From Thermoflexus sp. (GTDB lineage: Bacteria; Chloroflexota; Anaerolineae; Thermoflexales; Thermoflexaceae): a DNA stretch of 41,459 nt. The notes under the pieces were generated by a model, which did not search any database, had not been told where the DNA came from, and worked only from the letters and a program-made list of their open reading frames with translations. Shown piece after piece: positions 7,204 through 16,330 of the stretch. The stretch is from the NCBI RefSeq assembly GCF_034432235.1, contig NZ_DAOUCJ010000028.1:1-41459 (forward strand). The letters are read 5' to 3'. Position numbers and translations under genes: made by a program. The first letter of the stretch is position 1. Each line of letters begins with the position of its first letter.

Positions 7204-8355
7204 CTATAATACCGTCCATCGAGTCAGCAAAGCGGCGACCAGAGCGGCCCGCTGAGGGAGGGAATCGATATGCACGTGCTCATCCAGGGCGTGGGCGCCG
7301 TTCCCGATGGCCCCCAGGCCGTCCAGGGTGGGGATGCCCAGCGCCGCGGTGAAATTCGCATCGCTTCCCCCTCCGGTTCCCCCCTCGGTCAGCGTCAGCC
7401 CCAGCTCCGCGGCGATGGCACGGGCCCGCTCGAAAGTCGCCACCATGAGCGCGTTGCGCTCCATAGGAGGGCGGTTGAACCCGCCCCTTACTTCCAGGCG
7501 AGCGCCGTCCAGAACCGGCCGCAGGTTCCGGAAGGCTTTCTCGATCCGATCCATCTCTGACCGTGTGGCCACCCGCACATCCACCACCATCTCCGCATAC
7601 TCCGGCACCACATTCGGGCGGGTCCCACCCCGGATCACCCCCACGGTCACCGTGGTGCCCCGCCGGGGGTCCGCCAGACCCCGCAGGCGCATGATCTGAT
7701 ACGCCAGCTCCTCAATGGCGTTGACCCCGCGCTGGGGGTCGGCCCCGGCATGCGCCGATCGACCATAGGCCGCCACCACAAAATCCCCTACTCCCTTCCG
7801 GAAGGTCTTCAGGCTTCCATCGGGAAGCGCGGGCTCCAAACAGAGCACCAGATGGCTGCGCCGAGCCTCCTCCTCGATCAGAGGGCGGGAGGTCTCGCTC
7901 CCGGTTTCCTCATCGCTGGTGAAGAGCATGCGGATCCGATGGGGAGGGCGAACAGCCAGGGCCTGGAGTCCCTGCAAGGCCCCCAGGAGGATGGCGATCC
8001 CGCCTTTCATGTCGAAGACCCCAGGGCCGTAGAGCCGCCCGTTCTCCTCCCGGATGGGCATCCGGGCCAAGGTTCCCAGAGGCCACACCGTATCCAGATG
8101 GCAGAGCGTGAGAATCTGGCTTGAGGCCTCCGGGTCCCCCCAGGTGGCGATCCAGTGATCGCCCACCGTCTCCTGGGGGATGCGCTCCACCCGGGCCCCG
8201 AGATCCCGCAGGTGATCCGCCACAAACTCCCCGAGTCGATCCACCGCCCCCTTTTCCGTGGTGGGCGACTCCCGAAGGGCGAGCTCGCGCAATAATGAGG
8301 CCAACTCCTCCCGAAGCTCGAAGAACCGTTCCATCCAGGCTATGAACAATGTCAT
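7204..8355 (-). CDS. M20 family zinc peptidase, glutamate-carboxypeptidase-like
   Basis: From the ATG at 8355 (GGGAGA about seven bases upstream) this is 383 residues. The metal-binding motifs of the M20 clan are present: HLDTVW at 86-91, YGPGVFDMKGG around 109-119, the catalytic SDEETGS near 147-153 and LEPA near 173. A dimerisation (lid) domain follows with SAHAGADPQRGVNAIEEL, then GGGSDAN and a final GAHALDEHV, where the last metal-ligand His is expected. No signal peptide is seen. The order of motifs resembles glucarpidase (carboxypeptidase G2), which cleaves C-terminal glutamate, but amidohydrolase or dipeptidase activity is also possible. An upstream in-frame extension to 8487 overlaps the preceding gene and is unlikely. 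Confidence 0.9.
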   Translation of the reverse strand: MTLFIAWMERFFELREELASLLRELALRESPTTEKGAVDRLGEFVADHLRDLGARVERIPQETVGDHWIATWGDPEASSQILTLCHLDTVWPLGTLARMPIREENGRLYGPGVFDMKGGIAILLGALQGLQALAVRPPHRIRMLFTSDEETGSETSRPLIEEEARRSHLVLCLEPALPDGSLKTFRKGVGDFVVAAYGRSAHAGADPQRGVNAIEELAYQIMRLRGLADPRRGTTVTVGVIRGGTRPNVVPEYAEMVVDVRVATRSEMDRIEKAFRNLRPVLDGARLEVRGGFNRPPMERNALMVATFERARAIAAELGLTLTEGGTGGGSDANFTAALGIPTLDGLGAIGNGAHALDEHVHIDSLPQRAALVAALLTRWTVL

Positions 8356-8483
8356 GATCGTTCTCCCGGCGAGTGGCATTCGATGAGGACATCCGCCGCT
8401 GGGCTTGGCTTCGAGGAGACGGAATGACTCCTCCCTGCTCTCTTGGGGGCCAGGCCAGCCCCGAAATCCCCCATGCGGTTGAA

Positions 8484-9431
8484 TCAAATCACCAGCTGCT
8501 CATACAGCCGCTCCAGGCTGAGGTCCGGGGAAACGGTCTCCCGGGAGCGAAGGGTCAGGGCAGCTGCGGCAATCCCCAGGCGGACCGCTTCCTCGATCGG
8601 GATGCCGTGAAGGAGCGCGAAGATCACCGCCGCCGTGAGCGCATCCCCCGCCCCGGTGAAATCCACGATCTCTGTCCGCAAGGCCGGGATGTGCCCGCTG
8701 AGATCCCCAGCCGCATAGACCAGGCCCAGCTCGGCCATGGTGATGATGGCGATCTGCACGCCCAGCGCGGCAAGATAGCGGGCCGCGAAGAGCGCTTCAT
8801 CCACGCTGGAAACCGGCAGCCCGGTTAACGCTTCGGCCTCCGCCGTATTGGGCGTCACCAGATGCAGCTCGGGAAGGATCGGCCGGAGGCGCATGGCCAG
8901 GGTCGGCGAGGTCGGATCCGCGGCGACGGGGACACCGAAGCGGCGGGCGAGGCGAACCGCCATCCGCAAAGCGGCCGGGGAGAGATTCGCATCCAGCACC
9001 ACCATGGCAGCCTGCTCAAACAGGGCCCGGCATGTCTGGAGATAACGCGGCGTGATCGCCTCGAGGATCCCCATGTCATCCACAGCGACCACCAGATTGC
9101 CCTGTTCGTCCAGGACCGCGAGGTAAACCCCGGTTCGCCCTTCGGGGACCACCATCACATGCGTGACGTCCACCCCTGCGCCCCGGGTTCGCTCCAGCAC
9201 CCACTGCCCCGCCTCATCGTTCCCGACTGCCGAGATCAGGATGACCGGATGGCCCAGGCGGGCCAGGTTCTCCGCGATGTTGCGGGCCACGCCGCCCACG
9301 CTCCGGCGCACGTGGCCCGGATTGGTAGCGGCCAGCCGGATCGCCCCGGCCGCGTAACCTTTGAGATCCAGGCCGGCGGCTCCGATCACCAGAATCGGTC
9401 GCTCCTCCGGCCCCTCCCCTGCCCGCCACAT
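8484..9431 (-). CDS. PfkB-family carbohydrate kinase, pseudouridine-kinase-like
   Basis: This 315-residue ribokinase-fold protein has GGVARNIAENLARLG at 46-60, a mid-protein nucleotide-binding region with PNTAEAEALTG near 194, and the PfkB C-terminal signature DFTGAGDALTAAV at 257-269 that contains the catalytic Asp. GGGAGG is six bases before the ATG. The GGVARN form and the PNTAEAE stretch resemble PsuK, which phosphorylates pseudouridine, although ribokinase-like sugar or nucleoside kinases cannot be excluded. The usual partner glycosidase PsuG is not in this window. It lies between M20 and M19 peptidases on the same strand. Confidence 0.85.
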   Translation of the reverse strand: MWRAGEGPEERPILVIGAAGLDLKGYAAGAIRLAATNPGHVRRSVGGVARNIAENLARLGHPVILISAVGNDEAGQWVLERTRGAGVDVTHVMVVPEGRTGVYLAVLDEQGNLVVAVDDMGILEAITPRYLQTCRALFEQAAMVVLDANLSPAALRMAVRLARRFGVPVAADPTSPTLAMRLRPILPELHLVTPNTAEAEALTGLPVSSVDEALFAARYLAALGVQIAIITMAELGLVYAAGDLSGHIPALRTEIVDFTGAGDALTAAVIFALLHGIPIEEAVRLGIAAAALTLRSRETVSPDLSLERLYEQLVI

Positions 9432-9511
9432 CCCTTGCCTCCCTTACGGATCCTCGCCCCGTCCTGCAACCCGGAAATAGATGGGGAAAGCCCGCGCCGA
9501 TCACAACCGGC

Positions 9512-10585
9512 TTACCCCGGGAGCCCATGTCGCAGGATCCGCAACCAGTTTCCGCTCATCACGGCTTCAATGTCTTCCTCCGTGAAGCCGGCTTCCCGGA
9601 GCGCCTGGGCGATTTTCGGGAGATCGGCCACCGTGTCGAATTCCGCCGGTGTGGACTCCGCGCCGAACCCCCCATCGAAATCGCTTCCGATCCCCACGTG
9701 GCGCGCATCCCCTACCCGCTGACAGACGTAATCGATCGCCCGCACCACATCCCAGATGGTCACTGCCTCCTTGGGATCCCCTCGCGTCCACCCTTTCTTC
9801 AGCATCCGATTACAAAGCACCACTCCCACCACGCCATCCCGTTCCGCCAGGGCCCGGATCATCGCATCGGAAAGCTGACGATCTCCCGGCACCAGCGCCT
9901 GGGGGTTCGAGTGGCTGGCGATCACCGGGCCCTCGTAGCGGTCCAGGGCCTCGAAGAAGCTCCGCTCCGCCATATGGCTGAGGTCCAGGATGAGGGGAAA
10001 CTCCTGCATCGTCTTCAGGAGACGACGGCCCTCATCGGTCAGAGGGCCAGGCTCCCCGGTCCCGCCAGCGTAACGCGTGGCCCCCCAGGCCAGGCCGATG
10101 ATCCGCACACCCCGTTCATACCAGACCTCCACCTCCTCCGGCCGTCGGATCGGATCCGCGCCCTCCATCAGCCGGACGATCCCGATGCGCCGGGCATCGG
10201 TCTCCAGATGAGGCTCCTTCCAGGTTTCCAGCACGACCTCGAGATCTTTCCGTGTATTGATCAGGTGAAAGCGCGGCTGGGTGTCCGCAAGGCGCTCGTA
10301 GTAATCCAGCTGGGCCATCCCCTCCGCATAGGCCTCCTCGGGCGTTCGATAGGTCCGTTCCAGAGGAGAACGGGCCCGGTGCGCGGGCATCACAAAGATC
10401 GTCCCAAAGATCACCGCCACCCCGCCGGCCAGCCATTCGGGGAGACCCAGCATGCACCGCCCGTTCAGACTCGGGATCTCCGTCCCCTCCTCCTGCTCCC
10501 GGATGGCATGGGCGGATCGGGTGTAATCCCGGCCGAACGACCGGGCATTCCAGGCCAGATCTTCATGGGCGTCGACAATGATCAT
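9512..10585 (-). CDS. Membrane-dipeptidase family (M19) amidohydrolase
   Basis: This 357-residue protein begins MIIVDAHEDLAWN, with the HxD metal pair of the M19 amidohydrolase barrel. Further metal and catalytic motifs are the glutamate in VRLMEGADPI, DLSHMAERSF, ASHSNPQALV and GIGSDFDGG. The family hydrolyses dipeptides, including those with D-residues at the C-terminal side, through a binuclear zinc centre. Despite the family name, no signal peptide or membrane anchor is present, so it is probably cytoplasmic. The ATG at 10585 has purine-rich GGAGGAGGG about 12-16 bases upstream, slightly far. The neighbouring M20 peptidase suggests a peptide-salvage role, which is inference. Confidence 0.9.
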   Translation of the reverse strand: MIIVDAHEDLAWNARSFGRDYTRSAHAIREQEEGTEIPSLNGRCMLGLPEWLAGGVAVIFGTIFVMPAHRARSPLERTYRTPEEAYAEGMAQLDYYERLADTQPRFHLINTRKDLEVVLETWKEPHLETDARRIGIVRLMEGADPIRRPEEVEVWYERGVRIIGLAWGATRYAGGTGEPGPLTDEGRRLLKTMQEFPLILDLSHMAERSFFEALDRYEGPVIASHSNPQALVPGDRQLSDAMIRALAERDGVVGVVLCNRMLKKGWTRGDPKEAVTIWDVVRAIDYVCQRVGDARHVGIGSDFDGGFGAESTPAEFDTVADLPKIAQALREAGFTEEDIEAVMSGNWLRILRHGLPG

Positions 10586-10695
10586 GGCGCCCGGAACCCT
10601 CCTCCTTCGCAGCTGGACTTCGATGCAGAGGACGAACGGCTACCTTTATGACCTTTCAGGCCACAGGGGACAAGAAGAAAAACGGGCTTTGAGTG

Positions 10696-11139
10696 TTACA
10701 TCGTGCCCGCTTCGAATTGAAGGAACCGCTCGCGCCAGGACTCCGGGATCGGCACAGGGACTCCCTGCGCATAATCGTAAGCCACCTGCACCGAGCGTCC
10801 CAGGGCCATTATGTGGCCGCTGTCGCAGCGCTCGATCTTATACAGGAAGACGAAGCTCCGCTGACGCACTTCAGCGACCCGGATCCAGACCTGAATCGGC
10901 ATCCCCATGGTGATCGGGGCTCGATACTGACACAGGGCCTCTGCCACGATCATCCCAAAGGGTTCCAGGGGAGGGGGAAGCCCAGCCAGCTGGCGGATGT
11001 AATGGAGGCGCGCCTGCTCAAAGTAAGTGAAATAGACCGCGTTGTTGACATGGCCCATCGCGTCCATATCCCGGAAGCGGACCTCGATAGGCACCGCCAT
11101 ACGGAACGGCAGATCCGGCGGGAAGAGATCCTCCTTCAT
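10696..11139 (-). CDS. Acyl-CoA thioesterase, 4HBT hot-dog fold
   Basis: This 147-residue single hot-dog domain has the 4-hydroxybenzoyl-CoA thioesterase pattern RFRDMDAMGHVNNAVYFTYF, with Asp24 or Asp26 and Glu41 as likely catalytic residues. It should hydrolyse short- or medium-chain acyl-CoA or acyl-ACP in the cytoplasm; the exact substrate is not determinable. Its ATG overlaps the stop of the upstream phosphoesterase gene (ATGA at 11136-11139), so the two are almost certainly translated together. Confidence 0.9.
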   Translation of the reverse strand: MKEDLFPPDLPFRMAVPIEVRFRDMDAMGHVNNAVYFTYFEQARLHYIRQLAGLPPPLEPFGMIVAEALCQYRAPITMGMPIQVWIRVAEVRQRSFVFLYKIERCDSGHIMALGRSVQVAYDYAQGVPVPIPESWRERFLQFEAGTM

Positions 11140-11630
11140 GGCTCAACCTCGATGAAGCGAAGCTCATCGGTCTCCAGATCCAGGATGCAAAAAGAGCGGC
11201 TTTCATGCCGGACCCCTCCCAGGGCGCCCGGGTTAATGATCCGGGTTCGACCGATCCGTTCATCACGACGCCGATGGGTGTGGCCATGGAAGATGTAGTC
11301 AAACTCCCCTGATGCAATCGCCTGATTCAGGCGCTCCGTATCATCGCCGTGGAGGATGAGGATGCGACGGCCGGCCACTGTGGTGCTCAACTCATCGCCC
11401 AGGAAGGGCTGGCGCCCCAGGGCAACCACGGCCGGCTCGAGCGCATTTAGGCGATCCAGATTGCCCCGGACGAACAGCACATCCCAGCCTTCGAAAAGGG
11501 AGACAACCTCCGGCGAGGTGACATCGCCGCAGTGGAAGAGACGCTCCACCTGTTCCTGACGAAGGAGCTCCAGGGCCCGACGGGTGTTTTCGATATGATC
11601 ATGGGTGTCGCTCAGGATCCCGATCCGCAT
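11136..11630 (-). CDS. YfcE/MJ0936-type metallophosphodiesterase
   Basis: This 164-residue calcineurin-like phosphoesterase shows the full metal-binding set: LSDTHD at 7-11, HCGDVTS near 38, VRGNLD near 55, ILHGDD near 93 and FHGHTHRR near 113. It ends NPGALGGVRH, typical of the YfcE family. The fold binds two divalent metals and cleaves phosphodiesters; the natural substrate is generally unknown. GGAGGGG is about seven bases before the ATG. The stop overlaps the start of the thioesterase gene by four bases. Confidence 0.9.
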   Translation of the reverse strand: MRIGILSDTHDHIENTRRALELLRQEQVERLFHCGDVTSPEVVSLFEGWDVLFVRGNLDRLNALEPAVVALGRQPFLGDELSTTVAGRRILILHGDDTERLNQAIASGEFDYIFHGHTHRRRDERIGRTRIINPGALGGVRHESRSFCILDLETDELRFIEVEP

Positions 11631-11693
11631 GGATGCCCCTCCGGGGTCTGGTTCTCTTCAAGGGCGGTGATCCCCCTGGCGCAAGGCCAGCGG

Positions 11694-14234
11694 CTACGAG
11701 CCTAAAGTGGCAAGAGCCTGCCGATAAGCCTCCAGGGCCTTCTGAAGCTTCCCGGCCTCCTGATAGGCGTCTCCCAGAACCTGCCAGAGCCGCGAGTCGG
11801 TAGGCCGCAATTGCACGGCCTGCTCCAGGTCGGCGATCACCGTATCGCGCATCGAGGCGACCCGCAGGAGGCGCTGATATTCCCGAACCGCGCGCGCCGT
11901 GTCGCCCAGATTGAAGAGCAGCCGGGCCATCGCCAGGCGGGTCTCATGGTCGCGCGGCTGCTCCTTGAGCCGGGCCTCATATTCCGCCAGGATCCCCAAC
12001 AGCGGCCCGGCCATCGTTTCCGCGATCGGAACCGCCTGCAGACGCTCCAGCCAGCGGAGATCCACGGGAGGAAGGGCTTCCGGCACCTTCCCCGCGGGCG
12101 GAACCCCCTCATCAACCGCCAGCAGATCCCAGATCGGCGCTGCCACAGCGGGCGGGGTTCCAGCCATCGGCGGGGCGGGTTCTTCTTCAAACCCCGCTTC
12201 CCTCACCTCCTCCCGCCCCGGCGGGGCTTCCGTCAGAAGCTCCGGGGGCATGGGCTCGATGGGCAATGCTTCCCTACCCGATAGTGCTTCCACAGGCGCT
12301 GCTTCCCGGAACAGCCCGAGCTCTGACATCCACTCCGGGGGGATCTCCAGCGGCTGCGCCGCGGCCTCCTCCAGCAGCGCCTGGAATTGCGCCTCCTCGG
12401 AAGGAGCCGCCTCCAGCGCTTCCTCCGGCGGCTTAAGGGCCAGCAGCCATTCCGGGAGCGCCGCTTTCTCTTCCGCAGCCACCTCTTCCATCTCCACGCC
12501 GGATGGGATCTCCGGGAGTTCCGGCGAAGGCGCTGCCTCCACAGGTTCCGAAGGAGGAGCGGGCTCCCGCGCTTCCGATGGACGACGGCCCAGGATCTCC
12601 GCCATCCGGGCCTCCGCCTCTCGCTCCGCTTGGGCGCGCAGCATTTCCTCTTTCCCCTCCGCGATCCGAGCCAGCCAGGCCAGGGCTTCCTCAGGGCTCA
12701 GGGACTCCGGAAGCGGAGGCAGCCCGGCGAGCTCCGGGGTCGGGCCCTCAGAGGGTTCCTCCGCCGGCTGGATTCCCCCGACTTCCGCGGGAAGCTCGGT
12801 TGCAGGAAGCCCCTCTTCTTGAGAGATCCCAAGCGGTGCTTCCTCCGCGGGCCCAACCTCCTCGGGCGGTGCGACGATCTCTGGGGCTTCCCCCAGAGGA
12901 GGCCCCGGCCACTCCAGACCCGGGAATCCCTTCTCTTCCCACGGGACCTCCGGTGGGGGCGGAAGCTCTTCCTCCGGCGTCCAGGGGGGTGGTTCCGGCG
13001 GGAGGACAAAATCCTCCTTCAACCACTCCGGCAATTCGGCTTCAGGGGTGGCCTCCTCCATCCCGGGCGGCGCTGGTGCTTCCACCGCGCGAAGCCATTC
13101 GGGCCCCTCTTCTGCGACCGTTGTGGGCCCCTCCTCTTCGGGGAGCGGAGCCCCTTCGATCGCGCGAAGCCATTCCGGTTCCTCCCCAACAACCGGCGCG
13201 GCGATCTCTTCCTCGGGAGGCGGACCCACTTCCACGGAGCGGAGCCATTCCAGCGGCTCGGGGATCGGCTCTGGAGGCGCCCCCTGCGGGATCTCCACGA
13301 GGGGAGGAGTTTCAGGAGCCAGCTCCAGAACCTCCTCCTGCCCCACCGGGGCAGGGGCTTCCGCGGATGGGATCGCCTCACCCAGAGGAAGGCCTAAGGC
13401 CTGCAGCCACTCGGGGATCTCACCCTCCTCCACCGGGGGTCGGGCATAAGCCGGGGTGGGGGGCACATAGATCAGCCGTTCGATTCGCACGGAGGCCGGC
13501 TGGATGGAGGCCGTGGGGCCAAGGAGATCCGGGACCAGGGTGAGCTCCGGATCCACGGCCGCGGCCCGTCGGAACAGCTCCCGGGCGTCGGCCTCGCGGC
13601 CGCTGGCCATCCAGAACTCCCCTAGGATCAGGTTGGCCTTCAGGCAGTAGGGCAGCTCCTGCAGCAGGCTCTGGGCGGCCCGGGCGGCTTCGAGGCGACG
13701 TCCATCCCGCCACAGCACCTCCAGGTAAAGAGCCCGCAGATCATAGCGGCGAGGCGCTTCCTGAAGAAGGCTCTCCAGCTCCGCGATGGCCGCGGCGTAT
13801 AAATGGCCCCGGGCGTAGAGACGGGCCAGCGCGCCCCGGGTAAGGGGGAGGAACTCCGGCGGCACCCCGTCACGGCGGGCATAGAGTTTGGCCAGCTCCT
13901 CGCGGATGAACTCATTATAGGGGAGGATCTCATAGGCTCGCTCCATCTGCCAGGCAGCCTCAGCGATCTTCCCCTGTCGCTCGTAGAGCACACTGAGGCC
14001 AATACGGGGGAGGAAATCCTCGGGGTCCGCACCAAGGGATCGGGCAAAGAGATCCATCGCCGCTTCATCCTGGCCCTTCTCCAGATAGGCCTGGCCCAGC
14101 AGGCGATAGACCCGGTAATACTTTGGGTAGCGTTTCAGGATATGGAAGCCGTGGGCGATGGCTTCGTCGTAAGCCTCATCCTGGAGGAGGCGCTCAATCT
14201 CTGCGCAATACTGGGAAAGCGTGATCTCCTGCAT
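11694..14234 (-). CDS. Large TPR protein with Pro/Glu-rich centre and repeated EWL motifs
   Basis: From the ATG at 14234 (GGGGGAT about six bases upstream) this is 846 residues. Residues 1 to about 240 are tetratricopeptide repeats (for example YYRVYRLLGQAYLEKGQDEA, then FLPRIGLSVLYERQGKIAEA). Residues of about 260-690 are low-complexity, rich in Pro, Glu and Ala, and punctuated by seven similar motifs: PEWLQALG, LEWLRSVE, PEWLRAIE, PEWLRAVE, PEWLKEDF, PEWLLALK and PEWMSELG. The C-terminal 110 residues return to TPR (HETRLAMARLLFNLGDTARA, SRLWQVLGDAYQEAGKLQKA). No signal peptide or membrane segment is visible. Such proteins are scaffolds; the partner is unknown. The evenly spaced EWL motifs in a disordered stretch look like short linear binding sites, which is inference. 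Confidence 0.88.
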   Translation of the reverse strand: MQEITLSQYCAEIERLLQDEAYDEAIAHGFHILKRYPKYYRVYRLLGQAYLEKGQDEAAMDLFARSLGADPEDFLPRIGLSVLYERQGKIAEAAWQMERAYEILPYNEFIREELAKLYARRDGVPPEFLPLTRGALARLYARGHLYAAAIAELESLLQEAPRRYDLRALYLEVLWRDGRRLEAARAAQSLLQELPYCLKANLILGEFWMASGREADARELFRRAAAVDPELTLVPDLLGPTASIQPASVRIERLIYVPPTPAYARPPVEEGEIPEWLQALGLPLGEAIPSAEAPAPVGQEEVLELAPETPPLVEIPQGAPPEPIPEPLEWLRSVEVGPPPEEEIAAPVVGEEPEWLRAIEGAPLPEEEGPTTVAEEGPEWLRAVEAPAPPGMEEATPEAELPEWLKEDFVLPPEPPPWTPEEELPPPPEVPWEEKGFPGLEWPGPPLGEAPEIVAPPEEVGPAEEAPLGISQEEGLPATELPAEVGGIQPAEEPSEGPTPELAGLPPLPESLSPEEALAWLARIAEGKEEMLRAQAEREAEARMAEILGRRPSEAREPAPPSEPVEAAPSPELPEIPSGVEMEEVAAEEKAALPEWLLALKPPEEALEAAPSEEAQFQALLEEAAAQPLEIPPEWMSELGLFREAAPVEALSGREALPIEPMPPELLTEAPPGREEVREAGFEEEPAPPMAGTPPAVAAPIWDLLAVDEGVPPAGKVPEALPPVDLRWLERLQAVPIAETMAGPLLGILAEYEARLKEQPRDHETRLAMARLLFNLGDTARAVREYQRLLRVASMRDTVIADLEQAVQLRPTDSRLWQVLGDAYQEAGKLQKALEAYRQALATLGS

Positions 14235-14264
14235 CCGGATCCCCCTTCCCGTTGGATCGATTTG

Positions 14265-14270
14265 ATTATA
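14265..14270 (-). promoter_or_regulatory. Consensus -10 element upstream of the TPR gene
   Basis: A perfect TATAAT on the minus strand (CGTTATAATCAAA) lies 31 bases before the ATG at 14234, giving a predicted leader of about 25 bases. No recognisable -35 hexamer lies 16-18 bases upstream, so strength is uncertain. The surrounding 14235-14461 gap holds no credible gene. Confidence 0.45.
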
Positions 14271-14461
14271 ACGAAGATTGGGGGGAGAGGGGACCATGCA
14301 AGAGCGGACGTTTCTGGACCGGCCGGAGCCGGTTCCCTATCTTCCGGCGTCAGCGTGCCCTGGTCAAAGGCTCCAGATTCAGCGGGAACACGGGCAAGCT
14401 CCTAGACCCCACCTGGAGAGATCCCGCGCTTTCCAAACCGGCCGAAACCCACCCTACGGAT

Positions 14462-15391
14462 TTACGACGCCCTCGGCCGGTGGCGATTCCGGAGCCGATC
14501 AACTGCGAAGGCGATCGCCCCGGCCGGGAGCACAAAGGGGCCGCCCAGCACCAGCATCCAGATGCTGATATCCACCAGGCCCCGCAACAGGATCCCCAGC
14601 ACACCGGTGGCCTCACGGAACGTTTCCCCAGGATTCCAGACGATGGGCGTCGGTGTGGGGGTGGGGGTCGGCGTCGGGCGCAGCGGTTCCAGGATGGCCG
14701 TGATCAGCGAGTAGGCGGAGCGTCCCTTCAGGAAGTTCATGCGGCCTTTCACCTGGGCGATCTCTCCCTCCAGCTCCCGCAACCGCGCTTCCACCTGAAG
14801 GGCCTCTTCTACCGACTTCGCCTCCTTCAGGAACTCCCGGAGCCGGGCCGCCGCTGCCTCCAGGTTGGCCAGCCGGGCCTCCAGGTCCACATACTCCTGG
14901 CTGACATCCTGGCCGGAGGTGTTCTCATCCGCGACCCTCATCGCGATGCGCCGCAACCGGCCCAGGGTCTCCTCGAAACGTTCTGAAGGCACCGCGAACG
15001 TCAGGCTGGCATATTTTTCCTCATCCTGGAACCAGGTGCGGCTGCTCAGGATGTAGCCGCCGACATCTGTGACCAGCCCCTCGATGCGGGTAAGGGCTTC
15101 ATCGACACTGGAGACCACGAGCCGCATCTCCGCGTTTTTGATGATCATGCGGGCGGCAGGGTTGGGGAGCACGCCCGGGGGATTCACAGCGACTGGCGTG
15201 GCAGCAGGCGCTCCAACAGACGGCGCCCCTTTCAGCTGTTGCGCATTCTCCGCCACCGGCCCGCCCGCCCGCTCGATCTGAGGCCGGGCCCCTACCGGCG
15301 CTGGAGGGGCCATCGCCGGGGTAGGCCGCGCGGCCGGCGCGCACGCGGTTAGGAGCAGCCCCAAAACGATCCCGGGAAGCAGCAAACGCAT
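14462..15391 (-). CDS. DUF4349 lipoprotein with coiled coil and C-terminal membrane segment
   Basis: The ATG at 15391 has GGGAGG five bases upstream and gives 309 residues. The N-terminus MRLLLPGIVLGLLLTAC is a lipoprotein signal with an LTAC lipobox, so Cys17 is expected to be lipidated outside the membrane. A Pro/Ala-rich linker leads to DUF4349 (MIIKNAEMRLVVSSVDEALTRIE..., with VGGYILSS, ASLTFAVPSERFEETL and SGQDVSQEYVDLEARL). A charged coiled coil of about 50 residues follows, ending in RMNFLKGRSAYSLI. A Pro-Thr repeat linker precedes a C-terminal hydrophobic segment and basic tail. Function is unknown; the layout suggests an envelope protein tethered at both ends. Confidence 0.88.
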   Translation of the reverse strand: MRLLLPGIVLGLLLTACAPAARPTPAMAPPAPVGARPQIERAGGPVAENAQQLKGAPSVGAPAATPVAVNPPGVLPNPAARMIIKNAEMRLVVSSVDEALTRIEGLVTDVGGYILSSRTWFQDEEKYASLTFAVPSERFEETLGRLRRIAMRVADENTSGQDVSQEYVDLEARLANLEAAAARLREFLKEAKSVEEALQVEARLRELEGEIAQVKGRMNFLKGRSAYSLITAILEPLRPTPTPTPTPTPIVWNPGETFREATGVLGILLRGLVDISIWMLVLGGPFVLPAGAIAFAVDRLRNRHRPRAS

Positions 15392-15702
15392 GGGAACCTC
15401 CCCTCTTTCTGTGGATCTCACAGAAAAGACGTCGGGCCCCGGATGAGGGTTCCCCGGTGGGACAGCCCCTTCCTGATCCCCTAAGAGCTTTAGAGATCGG
15501 TCAGGCCGCCGAGGGCGACCGGCCCTCTGCGAAGGCTCCGCCAGAAAACCCATCGTTGCCGGAGAGAGGCGCGACCGGATTCCCCGAACCCAATGGTAGC
15601 CGGTTGAGCACAATTCCCCTAAAATCAGAAGTCAGATGGAATGTCACCTTTTCAGGGATAGGCGCATCAAATTTCGAGGAGTGTAAGGAGGAGGGGCCAT
15701 CC
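15392..15702. other. Divergent intergenic region between the DUF4349 gene and def
   Basis: These 311 bases separate two divergent genes and must hold promoters for both, but no convincing -35/-10 pair was found. A TAAAAT lies at 15620-15625 on the plus strand without a good -35 partner, and a TTGAGC at 15604-15609 lacks a correctly spaced -10. A 6-bp hairpin GAGGGC/GCCCTC spans 15511-15527. Nothing coding was seen. Confidence 0.4.
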
Positions 15703-16254
15703 ATGGCCGTGCGACCGATCATCCTGGCGGATCAACCCATCCTGCGGCAGAAGGCAGAGCCCGTCACGCGGATCACGCCGGCCCTCCGGCGCCTGATCGA
15801 TGATATGGTCGAAACCATGCGGGCGGCGGAGGGGATCGGCCTGGCCGCGCCCCAGGTCGGAGAATCCCTCCGCGTGATCGTCGTGGAGGTCCCGGAGGAT
15901 GAGGAGGTCCCCGGGAGCGGCGTGCTGTATGTGGTGATCAACCCGGAGATCGTGGAGGCTTCCCCGGAGATCGTCGAAGGGGTGGAGGGATGCCTCTCCA
16001 TCCCCGGATGGTATGGCTGGGTTCCCCGCGCCCGGTCCATCATGGTGCGGGGCCTGAACCGGGATGGACGGAGGGTTCGAATCCGGGCGGAAGGCCTGGT
16101 GGCCCGCGTGTTCCAGCATGAGATCGATCATCTGGACGGCATCCTCTTCCCGGACCGGATCACGGATCCGACCCGCATCTGGCGCGTTCAGCCAGCCCGG
16201 GAGGCCATCCCGGAGCCCGTCCCGGCCCGTGTTTCCCCCGGCGCGGGTCATTAA
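15703..16254 (+). CDS. def: Peptide deformylase
   Basis: This 183-residue cytoplasmic metalloenzyme removes the formyl group from nascent protein N-termini. All three family motifs are present: GIGLAAPQVG at 44-53, EGCLSIPG at 95-102 with metal ligand Cys97, and QHEIDHLDG at 138-146 with His139, Glu140 and His143. The ATG at 15703 is preceded by AAGGAGGAGGGG at suitable distance, and upstream in-frame sequence does not resemble the family. The C-terminal 30 residues are a Pro/Arg-rich tail. Fmt is not adjacent. trxB follows on the same strand after about 180 bases. Confidence 0.95.
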   Translation: MAVRPIILADQPILRQKAEPVTRITPALRRLIDDMVETMRAAEGIGLAAPQVGESLRVIVVEVPEDEEVPGSGVLYVVINPEIVEASPEIVEGVEGCLSIPGWYGWVPRARSIMVRGLNRDGRRVRIRAEGLVARVFQHEIDHLDGILFPDRITDPTRIWRVQPAREAIPEPVPARVSPGAGH

Positions 16255-16330
16255 GGGGCGCCGGGCCAGGCGTCGCTCAGGGAATGGATTTCCTTCAGGG
16301 AGTTCGAGGGCAGCTCGGCCTCTAAAGCAT

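Noticed and set aside
7205..7211. TATAAT on the plus strand near the end of the M20 gene as a promoter
   Set aside because: No gene starts downstream on that strand. On the opposite strand it reads TATTAT and could serve the sirtuin gene, which is noted there.
13040..13420. Repeated segments in the TPR gene as a CRISPR or DNA tandem repeat
   Set aside because: The similarity is at the protein level (EWL motifs) with diverged DNA and irregular spacing; there are no constant repeats with unique spacers.
12387..13543. Several long open frames on the plus strand opposite the low-complexity part of the TPR gene
   Set aside because: They arise from the repetitive Pro/Glu-rich coding on the other strand and carry no motif.
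14640..14680. GGTGTGGGGGTGGGGGTCGG run as a G-quadruplex or regulatory repeat
   Set aside because: It is the coding sequence of the Thr-Pro linker of the DUF4349 lipoprotein read on the opposite strand; a structural role cannot be supported from this alone.
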